Below, one piece after another: positions 45,732-54,797 of a stretch of DNA of 64,000 nt. The translations under genes were made by a program, and so were the position numbers. The stretch covers positions 16,825 through 80,824 of the forward strand of contig CAILLA010000187.1 of NCBI GenBank assembly GCA_903834925.1, given 5' to 3'. The notes under the pieces are model-generated. The model did not search any database and was not told the origin of the DNA. It was given only the letters and a program-made list of their open reading frames with translations. Position 1 is the stretch's first letter, and every line of letters starts with the position of its first letter. The stretch is from an uncultured Schlesneria sp. GTDB taxonomy: Bacteria; Planctomycetota; Planctomycetia; Planctomycetales; Planctomycetaceae.

Positions 45732-46967
45732 GTGAACGCATCGATCACCAGACACGATTTTGAAAAGCCTTTGCCGACAAATGGGCTAATGGGGAAGTCG
45801 CGTCGTTGGTGGTTTCTTCTACTGGTGACGCTGATCGCTGCGGCACCAATCGGGTATGCAACTCGTCAGGTCATGTATAACCGGGCAATTGCTGCCTGTG
45901 AGCAACAGTGCCAGGAATTGAAGATTGAAAAAAACTGGTCAGAACTCGCAAAAGTCTCTGAGTCCTGGTCAAAAATTGAACCGGATGCTGCCGACCCGTG
46001 GTTATACCGAGGCGAAGCAGCCGAGGAAATCAGCGATTGGAAGTCGCTGGTTCAGTACCTGGATCGGGTTCCGCGTAGCGACACGCGAGCCGTGCCGGCG
46101 CTATTAAAAAAATCGATCGTCGAATTCGAAAAACTGAATCGCCCGTTTGACGGAGCCAAAACTTGCGATCAAGTTCTTGAACTCAACCCGCAAGTAACGG
46201 CAGCGCACAAACAGACCGTATTTTTCTATATGATGACACTGCAGCGGAGAGAAGCATTGGCGAGAATTCGTCGAGCAATTCGTCTGGGCCGAGAATCCCC
46301 GGAGACTTACGTATTTCTCGTCAGTGCAAGTTGGCTGAATCCTGCTTCGCTCTATCACAACAATACAATCTGGCTCGAATCCGATCCGGAAAGTGAGATT
46401 TTTGAGGTCGCACGAGCGATGCCCATCTATTACACATCCGCAAAGGACGATCCAAAACAGGCTGCAGCGGTGGAACACATTCCAACCACCGAGAAGTTGC
46501 TGGAAAAATATCCTCATAACCCAGAGTTGCTCTCATTTATTATCAGTCTGAGCATTACGAATGGGGATCTGGAGCGGGTTCAGGAATTGGTGAAGGCGTT
46601 TCCAGAGAATCTAGCTGAAAAAGATCCTCGATACTGGCGGGCGCGAGCCTGGTGCGAGGAAGCACTTGGTGATGTCGATCAGGCAGAAAAATCGCTGCGA
46701 CGCGGGTTTGCACTCGATCCGTATTGGTGGATCATCCATTTCCAATTGCATGACCTGTTGCGGCGACAGCAGCGACTTGACGAAGCGGCCTATTTCTTCA
46801 AAGTCTATAAGCTGTCCAAGGACTTGAGTATTGAAATCACGGGCTTGAACAATTCTCCCGAAAGTCTCGACGAGAAAAAATTCTGTCGCGAATTACTGGT
46901 ACTTGCGGAGTTGATCGAAGATGATGAAGTCATTCACACGCTAAAACGACGAGTGGCAACGCAATGA
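45732..46967 (+). CDS. Membrane-anchored TPR protein (partner of CRTAC1 protein 2)
   Basis: A ~411-residue protein. GTG 45732 is preferred because GAGGACGAA precedes it. A TTG at 45654 that overlaps the previous stop would add 26 residues and mimic the coupling seen in the first pair. One transmembrane helix (WWFLLLVTLIAAAPIGYA) follows a basic patch. Degenerate TPRs come next, for example NRAIAACEQQCQELKIEKNW, DGAKTCDQVLELNPQV and DQAEKSLRRGFALDPYW. The domain should face the periplasm. It pairs with the CRTAC1 protein upstream, the reverse of the gene order at 39-42 kb. Confidence 0.82.
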   Translation: MNASITRHDFEKPLPTNGLMGKSRRWWFLLLVTLIAAAPIGYATRQVMYNRAIAACEQQCQELKIEKNWSELAKVSESWSKIEPDAADPWLYRGEAAEEISDWKSLVQYLDRVPRSDTRAVPALLKKSIVEFEKLNRPFDGAKTCDQVLELNPQVTAAHKQTVFFYMMTLQRREALARIRRAIRLGRESPETYVFLVSASWLNPASLYHNNTIWLESDPESEIFEVARAMPIYYTSAKDDPKQAAAVEHIPTTEKLLEKYPHNPELLSFIISLSITNGDLERVQELVKAFPENLAEKDPRYWRARAWCEEALGDVDQAEKSLRRGFALDPYWWIIHFQLHDLLRRQQRLDEAAYFFKVYKLSKDLSIEITGLNNSPESLDEKKFCRELLVLAELIEDDEVIHTLKRRVATQ

Positions 46968-47064
46968 TTTCGGCAATTTTGTTTCGCGGGCGATGCCCCA
47001 TCTGCTGCAACGAAGCAGGTATGGTACCGACCGTATTTTTCATTGAATTTAAAGGGAGATTGAA

Positions 47065-47544
47065 ATGCGTCGATTGAGTGGTTTGGTTCTGTTCTGCTTA
47101 TTGGGATGTTCTCCTGCTGGTCCAGCCGCGCTTCCTCTTTACCCCGTGACTGGGACACTTAAAGTCGAAGGCAAACCGCTTGAGGCAACAGTGGTAACGC
47201 TGATGCCCGTTGACGCAGCTTCAAAAGCCAAGCCGGCTGTTGGGGTAACAGACAAGGATGGCAACTTCAAGATTGCTACGAACGGCGATCGTGGGGCTGC
47301 TGCCGTGCCGTTTAAGGTCGTCTTGGGAGGAGCCTCTGCTGAAGAGTCGAGTACGTCGATGGAGAAGTTGACGCCAGCGCAGCAAGTTGCAGAAGTTTCG
47401 AAGCGGCAGGCAGAACTTGTCAAGAACAAAGGAATGCCCACCGCCAAGAAGTATAAGTTCCCCAGTGAATGGGCCGATCCAAAAACCTCTCCAAAAACGT
47501 TTGAAGTGACAACGGGAACAAACGTGCTGAATATCGATATCTGA
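47065..47544 (+). CDS. Small lipoprotein with carboxypeptidase-regulatory/transthyretin-like domain
   Basis: A 159-residue lipoprotein. MRRLSGLVLFCLLGC supplies a lipobox with Cys15. The mature part YPVTGTLKVEGKPLEATVVTL and GVTDKDGNFKIAT is the beta-sandwich start of the carboxypeptidase-regulatory-like fold, very common beside DUF1559 genes in planctomycetes. An AAGGGAGA ribosome site is eight bases upstream. It lies 97 bp after the second TPR gene and 107 bp before the heptaheme gene, so it could be part of the same transcription unit. Binding function only; no catalytic residues. Confidence 0.85.
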   Translation: MRRLSGLVLFCLLGCSPAGPAALPLYPVTGTLKVEGKPLEATVVTLMPVDAASKAKPAVGVTDKDGNFKIATNGDRGAAAVPFKVVLGGASAEESSTSMEKLTPAQQVAEVSKRQAELVKNKGMPTAKKYKFPSEWADPKTSPKTFEVTTGTNVLNIDI

Positions 47545-47651
47545 CACGATGTTGTAGCAGGATCATGGGAAATAAGGCCGCACATTGCGTCCGATGGTAA
47601 CCATGTTTAAAAAATGGAAGCAGTTAACTCGGTCGGTAGCTGAAGCCGGTA

Positions 47652-49571
47652 ATGACGCATCACGACGACCTCTCCCTGAAGCCAACTTACAGCACAAAGT
47701 CAGCCACGAAGACGATCAAAGTCGCCGTGATTGTTCTCGTGACAGTGATTGGCTTCGTGGTGTGGAGGGGAGTCACTTCTTCCCCCATCGCTACGGATAA
47801 GGTTGCTGTAAGTTCTTCTGTGAATGCGAAGCAGCAACCGACCGAAGACGCTCCAAATGTCGCCTGGCCATCACCTCCTTCCGAAAACTATATTGGAAGT
47901 CAGGCTTGTGCGGTGTGTCATCCGCAGATCGCTGCGCGGTACGAGCGATCTGCCATGGGCCGAACTTTGTCGAAGGTCAATGAGACCTTGCCCCCCCATG
48001 AAGACTACGATCACAACACATCGTTTGACCGAGGAAATCGCTCTTACCGCGTTGAGAAAAATGATAACCGTGTGTGGCATCACGAATCCGTTTCCGATGA
48101 AGAAGGTGTTATTTACGATCAGGCGGAAGAGATCCAATATGCGATGGGCTCCAATTCGCGAGGGCGCTCGTATTTGCTCTGGCGCGATGGTGCCATGTTC
48201 ATGTCCCCCATCTCGTGGTATTCCAAAGAGGGATGGGATCTTTCTCCGATGTATCCGCCAGATCGGCATGTTCGCTTCAGTCGTCGGATCACGGATGCCT
48301 GCCTGATCTGCCACAGTGGCCGAGTCTCCCACCAACCCGGACGCGAGCACTATTTTCCGCAACCTGTATTCCACGAAGAATCGATTGGTTGTGAACGCTG
48401 CCATGGCCCAGGGCAAGGCCATGCAACATTTCGTCGTCAAGACAAACCAGATGGGCCTGATCCGATCCTGTTGCTTTCGGAGTTGCCATCAGCAGAGAGA
48501 GACGCGGTCTGCCACCAATGTCACTTTCAAGGTGAAGAACGAATCTTACGATACGGGCGAAGTGAGGCCGATTTCCGTCCAGGAATGAAATTCAGCGACG
48601 TCTGGGCTGTTTTTATGAAAGGAAACGGTGCCGACGGAGGATCGACAATCGTCGTCTCTCAGGCGATGCAAATGCACAGCAGCCGCTGTTATCAATCAAG
48701 CGGTGCACGTCTCGGATGTGTATCGTGCCACGATCCTCACGACTCACAAGACGAAAACCACCGCATCGAGTTTTTTGACAGTCGGTGCCTGAAATGCCAC
48801 GAGAAACAAGGATGCTCTCTTCCTAATGAGAAACAGAAGGCTGAGCCAGCAAACGGGTCATGCATCCACTGTCACATGCCACGTCTGAGCGCCAGCAATA
48901 TCCCTCACACAAGTCAGACAGATCATAGGATTCCACGGAACCCTGATCAGTTAAAATCCGCCAGACCTGGCAACGAATATACGATGTTTGAGGAAGCAGG
49001 AGCCACCATTCCGGAGATCGAGCGAGTGCGTGCCAAAGGCATGCTGAAATCGCTGATCGCAGAAAAGCAACGCGATCGTAATTCGGCAGAAGAGGCTATC
49101 AAACTTTTAGAACAGGCACTCAAGTCCACGCCCGATGATGAAGCGATTCAACAAGCCCTGGGTGGCGCATTGCTTCTATCAGGTCAGCAGCAAGCTGCCG
49201 AAATCCTGTCCAAAAAGATGATCAAGCAGTTTCCGCTTAACGAAGTCGCCCTTTTGCGCATCGCGAATATGACGCATGATGCAGGGCATTATTCTGAAGC
49301 GGAAGAATACTTCGTTCCGTTAATGGAATTGAATCCGTGGATGGCCGTGACCCACGGGCGTCGTGCTCATGCATTGGGCATGCTGAACCGGTTTGACTCA
49401 GCCTTTGAGGAAGCGGAACGCGCGTTAAAACTCGATCCAACAATCCTGCCGCTCTATGGCTGGCTCGCCGAAGCGCACGGCCGTCGTGGAAACCGCGAGA
49501 AAAGTCTCTACTACAAACATCAGGCGGATCGCCTTGTCAGACGCCTGACGCCAATGACGAAGTTAAAGTGA
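47652..49571 (+). CDS. Membrane-anchored heptaheme c-type cytochrome with TPR domain
   Basis: A 639-residue protein. A signal anchor at ~22-40 (IKVAVIVLVTVIGFVVW) exposes the rest to the periplasm. Seven CxxCH heme-attachment motifs are present: CAVCH 86-90, CLICH 217-221, CERCH 247-251, CHQCH 287-291, CVSCH 356-360, CLKCH 379-383 and CIHCH 404-408. CERCHGPGQGH and CVSCHDPHD are features of the NrfA/octaheme-like cytochrome superfamily. TPRs fill ~455-639 (EEAIKLLEQALKSTPDDEAI, DSAFEEAERALKLDPTILPL). The TPR part could dock to the neighbouring TPR/CRTAC1 proteins. Whether it reduces a substrate or only conducts electrons is not evident. It converges with the PEP-CTERM gene at 26 bp. Confidence 0.92.
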   Translation: MTHHDDLSLKPTYSTKSATKTIKVAVIVLVTVIGFVVWRGVTSSPIATDKVAVSSSVNAKQQPTEDAPNVAWPSPPSENYIGSQACAVCHPQIAARYERSAMGRTLSKVNETLPPHEDYDHNTSFDRGNRSYRVEKNDNRVWHHESVSDEEGVIYDQAEEIQYAMGSNSRGRSYLLWRDGAMFMSPISWYSKEGWDLSPMYPPDRHVRFSRRITDACLICHSGRVSHQPGREHYFPQPVFHEESIGCERCHGPGQGHATFRRQDKPDGPDPILLLSELPSAERDAVCHQCHFQGEERILRYGRSEADFRPGMKFSDVWAVFMKGNGADGGSTIVVSQAMQMHSSRCYQSSGARLGCVSCHDPHDSQDENHRIEFFDSRCLKCHEKQGCSLPNEKQKAEPANGSCIHCHMPRLSASNIPHTSQTDHRIPRNPDQLKSARPGNEYTMFEEAGATIPEIERVRAKGMLKSLIAEKQRDRNSAEEAIKLLEQALKSTPDDEAIQQALGGALLLSGQQQAAEILSKKMIKQFPLNEVALLRIANMTHDAGHYSEAEEYFVPLMELNPWMAVTHGRRAHALGMLNRFDSAFEEAERALKLDPTILPLYGWLAEAHGRRGNREKSLYYKHQADRLVRRLTPMTKLK

Positions 49572-49597
49572 AATTCTTTTTCCTTTGCCGCCACCAC

Positions 49598-50416
49598 TTA
49601 ACCAGCAACCGCTCCTCGGTTAAACCACCTTCTCGCGAGAACAATCACCAGCAAACCTGCAGCCGAAATTAAAAGTGTTGATGGTTCTGGGGTAACGGTC
49701 ATTTCCTGAGAGATCCCGTACATTTGATATTGATCCGTCCAATTCTTAAGTCCGGGAGTCGAAGATGCAGAATTATTGGGAATCTGCACCCAATTTGATC
49801 CCGTCTGCGATCCAGAAATGGCTCCCACTTGAACTTGTGGATTCGAGAAAACATTCATCTGACTGTAAGGATTATATCCGTAATTGTTTGAGCCGAGACC
49901 GTAACCTCCAAAAATTGTCGTGCTGTACTCCATGCCATTCCCAGAAGTCCCCGTCCAGACAAAACCACTGGTAAACGCATTTCCGTTAATCCCCTCTGTC
50001 GGCTGAGCAATCAAGTTCGACGACCAAAGTCCACCCGCGCTACCCGTTGTCGACGAGGCGACTTTCGTTCCGTCAACCATGTAAACTGCGGAACTGGATG
50101 CAGAGTTGATATTCGCCAATGCGTTAACAGTGTTCGTCGAGGCAATCGCAGACCACTGGACCAATCGTCCGTCGTAAGTTGCACCCCCAGCCTGCTGGTT
50201 TACGAATGAATTATAGTCCGCAATGTTATTTGAGGTTGCGGCCGTCGTACCCGATGTCACGAAGATAATTCGAAAATGGTCACCTGGTTGCAAACCGACC
50301 GGGGCTTGAATGACAACTCCGGCAAACGCCATGTTTGCCGAAAATTGAAAACCCACGACAAACAAAACCGTAAGCGCTAGCCGGCGGACAATTGATTGTT
50401 GGGAGAGACTAGGCAT
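49598..50416 (-). CDS. PEP-CTERM sorted exported protein
   Basis: A 272-residue protein. ATG 50416 is fixed by a GAAGGAG site nine bases upstream; earlier in-frame Met codons overlap that site. A signal peptide follows (VRRLALTVLFVVGFQFSANMAFA). The middle is Ser/Thr/Asn/Gly-rich and low in charge. The C-terminus TPEPSTLLISAAGLLVIVLARRWFNR is a canonical PEP-CTERM tail split by this annotation as PEP motif, hydrophobic helix and basic end. It should be processed by an exosortase and delivered to the surface or extracellular matrix. No exosortase is encoded in the window. The core resembles no known enzyme. Confidence 0.88.
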   Translation of the reverse strand: MPSLSQQSIVRRLALTVLFVVGFQFSANMAFAGVVIQAPVGLQPGDHFRIIFVTSGTTAATSNNIADYNSFVNQQAGGATYDGRLVQWSAIASTNTVNALANINSASSSAVYMVDGTKVASSTTGSAGGLWSSNLIAQPTEGINGNAFTSGFVWTGTSGNGMEYSTTIFGGYGLGSNNYGYNPYSQMNVFSNPQVQVGAISGSQTGSNWVQIPNNSASSTPGLKNWTDQYQMYGISQEMTVTPEPSTLLISAAGLLVIVLARRWFNRGAVAG

Positions 50417-51102
50417 TTTAATGTGCTCCTTCATGGCTTGATCGAAGAAAACGATCATCTGGCATTCTCAAGTGTGTCGATTGTTGGATGTAACATCCAG
50501 CAGGATTTACTGAATAGTTCGAAAGTCTCGAAACTACTTCTAAAGCGACGATCAAGATCTCGATTATGGGCATTTGGCATGCCGAAAGTGACCCAAACCC
50601 TCCCAAGAGCAAGGAATTAAGTTTTCGCAAGAATAGCTGGACCAACATCGATCATTCGATGTGATTTACGTTCACCTCAAACGCAAATCTCTCAATCAAC
50701 TGGTTAAGCCGTTGGTTTGAGAAGACTTGGCTCCGGTCAATCACCAGAGAACAATCTTGTACGCAAAAATACCGGAAGTGGCATAGGCAAAATCGCCAAC
50801 ATGTATCAGAAAAAGTGTGGGCATTTGTGAGTGTTCATGAGAGTCTTTGAAGCCAACCGGCTGCTTAATCAACGGGTTTCTAATCTAAGAACAGAGCAAC
50901 CAAATTTGACAGTGAGACACGAAATCGCAGCATGTGATCGAAAACACTCGTACTTTCATGTTTCCTGGAAAGAGACGACGGAGTCGAGTGAAGCCTTGCC
51001 GAACGGACAATTCCTTCCAATACTTGTGATGTGAGCGGTTGGATTCGTGATCGCCATGTTTCACTTCCTATCGCATTTCCCATTGAAATTAAGGACCAAC
51101 CG
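50417..51102. other. Divergent intergenic region, nothing recognised
   Basis: 686 bases lie between the PEP-CTERM gene and the large TPR gene. Short frames exist on both strands without ribosome sites or family resemblance. It is AT-richer than the genes. It should hold two divergent promoters; no hairpin, repeat family member or RNA gene was identified. Confidence 0.45.
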
Positions 51103-54100
51103 ATGAAGCCCCGGTTGTTGATTTGGCCAGTCTGGCTGTTGTTGATCGTATCGTTGACGCGTTCTGTCGTGGCGGAAGAGCCATACCTTGAGTTCCTGCA
51201 AGGGCTTCGCGAGCGAAACTATTTCGATTATGCGCTGATCTACCTGGATCAACTTGCGCTTCGCCCTTCGCTGCCAGCCGAAATGAGGCAACTCATTCCG
51301 TACGAGAAAGCGGTCACGCTTCGTGAGAACGCCAAGACTCTACGCAGCCCAGAAAAGCAGTTTGAACAGCTTGACCAGGCGTTGGCATTCCTTGAACAAT
51401 TCATTCAGGAAAACCCCAATCACTCCTACAGCGGCGACGCAAACTTCGACCGGGCTGAGATTCTGAGGCAAAAGGGTGAAGTCGATATTTTTCAATCGAA
51501 GTCTCCTGCAAATCAGGGGAGCAAGGCCGAGTTTCAACGCAAGGGACGCGAACTTGTACAAAAGGCACGCGAAGTTCTGAAGCTTGCATTCGACCAGCAC
51601 GAAGCGGCCTTCAAAAAATTCCCGCCTTATATCGACGAGCAAAAGGAACCCAAGCTTCATGCCGATCGAGAACGCGTCGAACGAAGCATGATCCTGGAAT
51701 CTTTGAGTCTGGGAAAATGTACTTACAACGAAGCCAAGACCTACGATCCGTCAACAGCACAGTATAAAGAATTGCTGACTCAGGCGGCGGATGAATTCGA
51801 AAAGATGCATCATCGCTATCGCAGCCAAATGGGAGGCTTACACGCCAGGGCGTGGCAGGGAAAATGTTATGAAGAACAAGGCGCGTTGCAGCAGGCACTT
51901 GGGATCTATGACGAATTGCTCGATCATCCAGGGGATGACCCTCGACTCCAGAGCCTGAAATCCCAGACGCTGCAATTCAAACTGATTTGCCTTCACGCAC
52001 GAAATGATTACCAGTTGATCGTCGATTTGGCGGAAGAGTGGCTGAAGAAGAACGGAAGCGAATCCAAGACATCCGTTGGCCTTGGAATTCAGTGGGAGCA
52101 AGCTCGGGCACTCGAAGCCTTGGGTGACAATCGAAATCTGCCCAAACCCGATCAAGAGCGGTTTTGGCGACAGGCACGCACGACAGCTTCGCAGATCAAC
52201 CGCTTTCCGGGTGAATATAAAGACGCTTCGCTGTCATTAATGCAGAAATTGCAAGTGAAGCTCGGAGGTAAAGAGAAAAAGCCAGAGGACTTTGAAACCG
52301 CTTATGGACAGGGACGACAATCTTTCAATACAGCTCAAGACATCAAGAAAGAGTTGGATGCAGCAGTCAAGTCTCAAAAACCAGCTGAAGAAATGGTTCG
52401 ATTGAAGCAAGACTGGTCGAACGAACTGAATGACGCCGCGAAAAATTTTGAACTGGCGATGATGCTCACAAATCGTCGTGACAACGCAAAAGATGTGGCA
52501 ACGGCTCGATTGCTGCTCGCCTACACGAATTTCTACCTCCGTCGCAATTACGAGGCCGCGATCCTGGCACAGTTTGTCGCTCGAACCACCAGCGATGATG
52601 AAGGAAGCGTGGCGATTGATGCCGCCTACATGGCGATGGCTGCCTTCGTTCAAGCATACAACGACAACAGTGCCGCATCGGAAAAAAAGCAAGACGAACT
52701 GCGGCTGACGATCAAGGCAGCCAATCTTATTGCAGACCGCTGGCCCGAGAGTGACAAGGCAAACGAGGCTCGGATGACCCTCGGTCGATTGTACACATCA
52801 GCAAAAAAGCCCGTCGACGCGGCCGAGTGGTTCAGTAAGGTTCCGGAAAGTGATGCAAAGTATCCTGAAGCACAATTGGCTGCCGGACAGGCATACTGGA
52901 TTGCTTACGGTTCCGCTGCAGGAATGCCGCACGAATCACGCCCAAGCCCTGAAAAGCTCGCCGAATGGAAGGCAGCCGCAGAACGGTACTTGCGATCCGG
53001 TATTGAAAAACTTTCCGCAACTCTACCCAACAAAGGGGCTGTGCCACAGGAACTCGTCAGCGCCAAAATCTATCTCGCGGAAATCCTTCTCAGTCAGGGG
53101 AAAGAGGTCGATGCGATCAAGATGCTTCAAGACGAACCGCAATCCGTGATCAAGGCAATTGCAGTTGACGACGAATCCCAACGACCGGAAAAAGGAATCC
53201 ATAGTCGCTCTGTCGCGAAGAGCGTTTACAAGTTGCAGTTACGATCCTATATCGGAATGGGTCCAGACAAGCTGAACGATGCTCGAGCAACAATGAAAAT
53301 TCTTGAAGCCATCGCATCAGGTGACCCCAGTTCAGACCTGACGCATCTGTACGTTGACTTGGGTCGAGGGCTAAAGTCTGAACTGGAGCGGTTTCGCAGC
53401 AACGGTGAAACCGAGCGTTTCAACAAGCTGATGGAAGCCTTCGAAACGTTTCTCGACGATATGTATAAGAAACAGGATGGACAGACCCTCGGTTCGCTCA
53501 GCTGGATCGGTGAAACCTATTTTGCGCTGGGCGAAATCTCGACGGACGGCTCGAAAACTGCGAGTTACTATGATCGCGCAGCGTCGGCGTTTAATGGTGT
53601 TCTTACCCGCGCCGAGGCAGACCCATCGTTTGCCAGCGCCGATCAACTGCTGAACGTCAAAGTTCGATTAATCCGCTGCAATCGTTTGAAAAAGGACTTT
53701 AACAACGCCGAAAAACTCCTCAACGAAGTCCTCAAGGTAAGAGGTAATGATCTACGGACACAGGTTGAAGGTGCCTCCGTGTTTCAGGACTGGGGATCGA
53801 ACGGTGATAACAAGAAGTTTGTCACCGCCATTGGTGGAAATAAAGAAATTGGTTTATGGGGCTGGGGAGGAATCGCAAAACGAATTCAACAGCAGAAGAA
53901 TTTCTCGGAACGGCCAGACCTGGTTGATACCTTTCTTGATGCCCGATACAGCGTGTCACTTTGCCGTTACCGGTACGGTAAGGAACTTGCCCCAAAGGAC
54001 AAGCAAAAGGCTCTGGATCTTTGCGCTTCGGAATTAATCGGATCGTCTTCGATGATGAGGACCCTTCCCGAGGACAAACGAGCCAAGCTTAACGATCTTT

Positions 54101-54660
54101 ATCGCGATGTGATGCAAGAATCCGGCAAGCCGGTCACCGATCTGCCTCGGACCGAAGAGACTCCGATGGAACAAACAAAGCCCAAGGAAACGGCCGGCCC
54201 CGAGGATAAAACAGACGAGACGGAAAACGGAAACACCCCAACTCAACCGAAACCCACGACCCCGACCAAGGCAGAAGAGCCCAAGAATAATGACGCTTTG
54301 GCGTTGACCATCTTTGTTCTGGGTCTTCTCTGCGGAGTGGGTGTCATTGGCTGGGTGTTATTTAAGGGAACAAAGAAGACCACCAAGCGGAAGACGTCCG
54401 GTGTCAAAGTCGAACCCGTTTCGTTCTCGGGGATTGCGGTCGAAAAATCGCAGCCATCTTCGTTTTCCGCACCAACGGCTCCTAAACCTCGGCCAAAACC
54501 ATCGCCGTCTGCGGGTAGCGGAACGGCGAGTGCTGGGGCGACTGGCGCTCAACCTGCAGCACCGAAACCCATTACAAAAACACAACCGCGCACCGACGCT
54601 GGAACGCCACCTGCACCGAAGCCTCGGCCGAAACCACCGACGCCTCCTGCGGCAGGCTGA
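51103..54660 (+). CDS. Large exported TPR protein with C-terminal membrane anchor
   Basis: A 1185-residue protein. ATG 51103 has AAGGA nine bases upstream and starts the signal peptide MKPRLLIWPVWLLLIVSLTR. The long helical body contains many degenerate TPR/Sel1-like units (PSLPAEMRQLIPYEKA, ARLLLAYTNFYLRRNYEAA, DAAEWFSKVPESDAKYPEA). Near the C-terminus a transmembrane helix (LALTIFVLGLLCGVGVIGWV, ~1067-1087) is followed by a ~100-residue cytoplasmic tail that is Pro/Ala/Lys-rich. It is first in a cluster with another TPR protein and ExbB/ExbD-type motor genes. By analogy with Tol/Pal-type or gliding motors it may be the periplasmic load or scaffold, which is inference from order. Confidence 0.85.
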   Translation: MKPRLLIWPVWLLLIVSLTRSVVAEEPYLEFLQGLRERNYFDYALIYLDQLALRPSLPAEMRQLIPYEKAVTLRENAKTLRSPEKQFEQLDQALAFLEQFIQENPNHSYSGDANFDRAEILRQKGEVDIFQSKSPANQGSKAEFQRKGRELVQKAREVLKLAFDQHEAAFKKFPPYIDEQKEPKLHADRERVERSMILESLSLGKCTYNEAKTYDPSTAQYKELLTQAADEFEKMHHRYRSQMGGLHARAWQGKCYEEQGALQQALGIYDELLDHPGDDPRLQSLKSQTLQFKLICLHARNDYQLIVDLAEEWLKKNGSESKTSVGLGIQWEQARALEALGDNRNLPKPDQERFWRQARTTASQINRFPGEYKDASLSLMQKLQVKLGGKEKKPEDFETAYGQGRQSFNTAQDIKKELDAAVKSQKPAEEMVRLKQDWSNELNDAAKNFELAMMLTNRRDNAKDVATARLLLAYTNFYLRRNYEAAILAQFVARTTSDDEGSVAIDAAYMAMAAFVQAYNDNSAASEKKQDELRLTIKAANLIADRWPESDKANEARMTLGRLYTSAKKPVDAAEWFSKVPESDAKYPEAQLAAGQAYWIAYGSAAGMPHESRPSPEKLAEWKAAAERYLRSGIEKLSATLPNKGAVPQELVSAKIYLAEILLSQGKEVDAIKMLQDEPQSVIKAIAVDDESQRPEKGIHSRSVAKSVYKLQLRSYIGMGPDKLNDARATMKILEAIASGDPSSDLTHLYVDLGRGLKSELERFRSNGETERFNKLMEAFETFLDDMYKKQDGQTLGSLSWIGETYFALGEISTDGSKTASYYDRAASAFNGVLTRAEADPSFASADQLLNVKVRLIRCNRLKKDFNNAEKLLNEVLKVRGNDLRTQVEGASVFQDWGSNGDNKKFVTAIGGNKEIGLWGWGGIAKRIQQQKNFSERPDLVDTFLDARYSVSLCRYRYGKELAPKDKQKALDLCASELIGSSSMMRTLPEDKRAKLNDLYRDVMQESGKPVTDLPRTEETPMEQTKPKETAGPEDKTDETENGNTPTQPKPTTPTKAEEPKNNDALALTIFVLGLLCGVGVIGWVLFKGTKKTTKRKTSGVKVEPVSFSGIAVEKSQPSSFSAPTAPKPRPKPSPSAGSGTASAGATGAQPAAPKPITKTQPRTDAGTPPAPKPRPKPPTPPAAG

Positions 54661-54706
54661 AAGAAGAAATCTGCAATCACTCGTCTCACAGCGTTGCCAG
54701 CAATGA

Positions 54707-54726
54707 ATAGGACTTATAAGTCCTAT
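54707..54726. promoter_or_regulatory. 20-bp perfect palindrome upstream of the second TPR gene
   Basis: The half-site ATAGGACTTA is followed directly by its reverse complement. It lies 47 bases after the large TPR gene and 71 before the next start. Related but imperfect ACTTAT/CCTA words continue to about 54760. It could be an operator for a dimeric regulator, a small hairpin or part of a repeat family. Confidence 0.5.
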
Positions 54727-54797
54727 AGAACTTATGTGACCTACGAAAACTATAAAACACATGAAACTGATGAACTTTTGAAATAGAGGATACTTCC

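Noticed and set aside
39245..49571. A secretion or conjugation gene cluster
   Set aside because: Although a prepilin and several exported proteins lie together, no secretin, platform protein, ATPase or pilus peptidase is present in the block.
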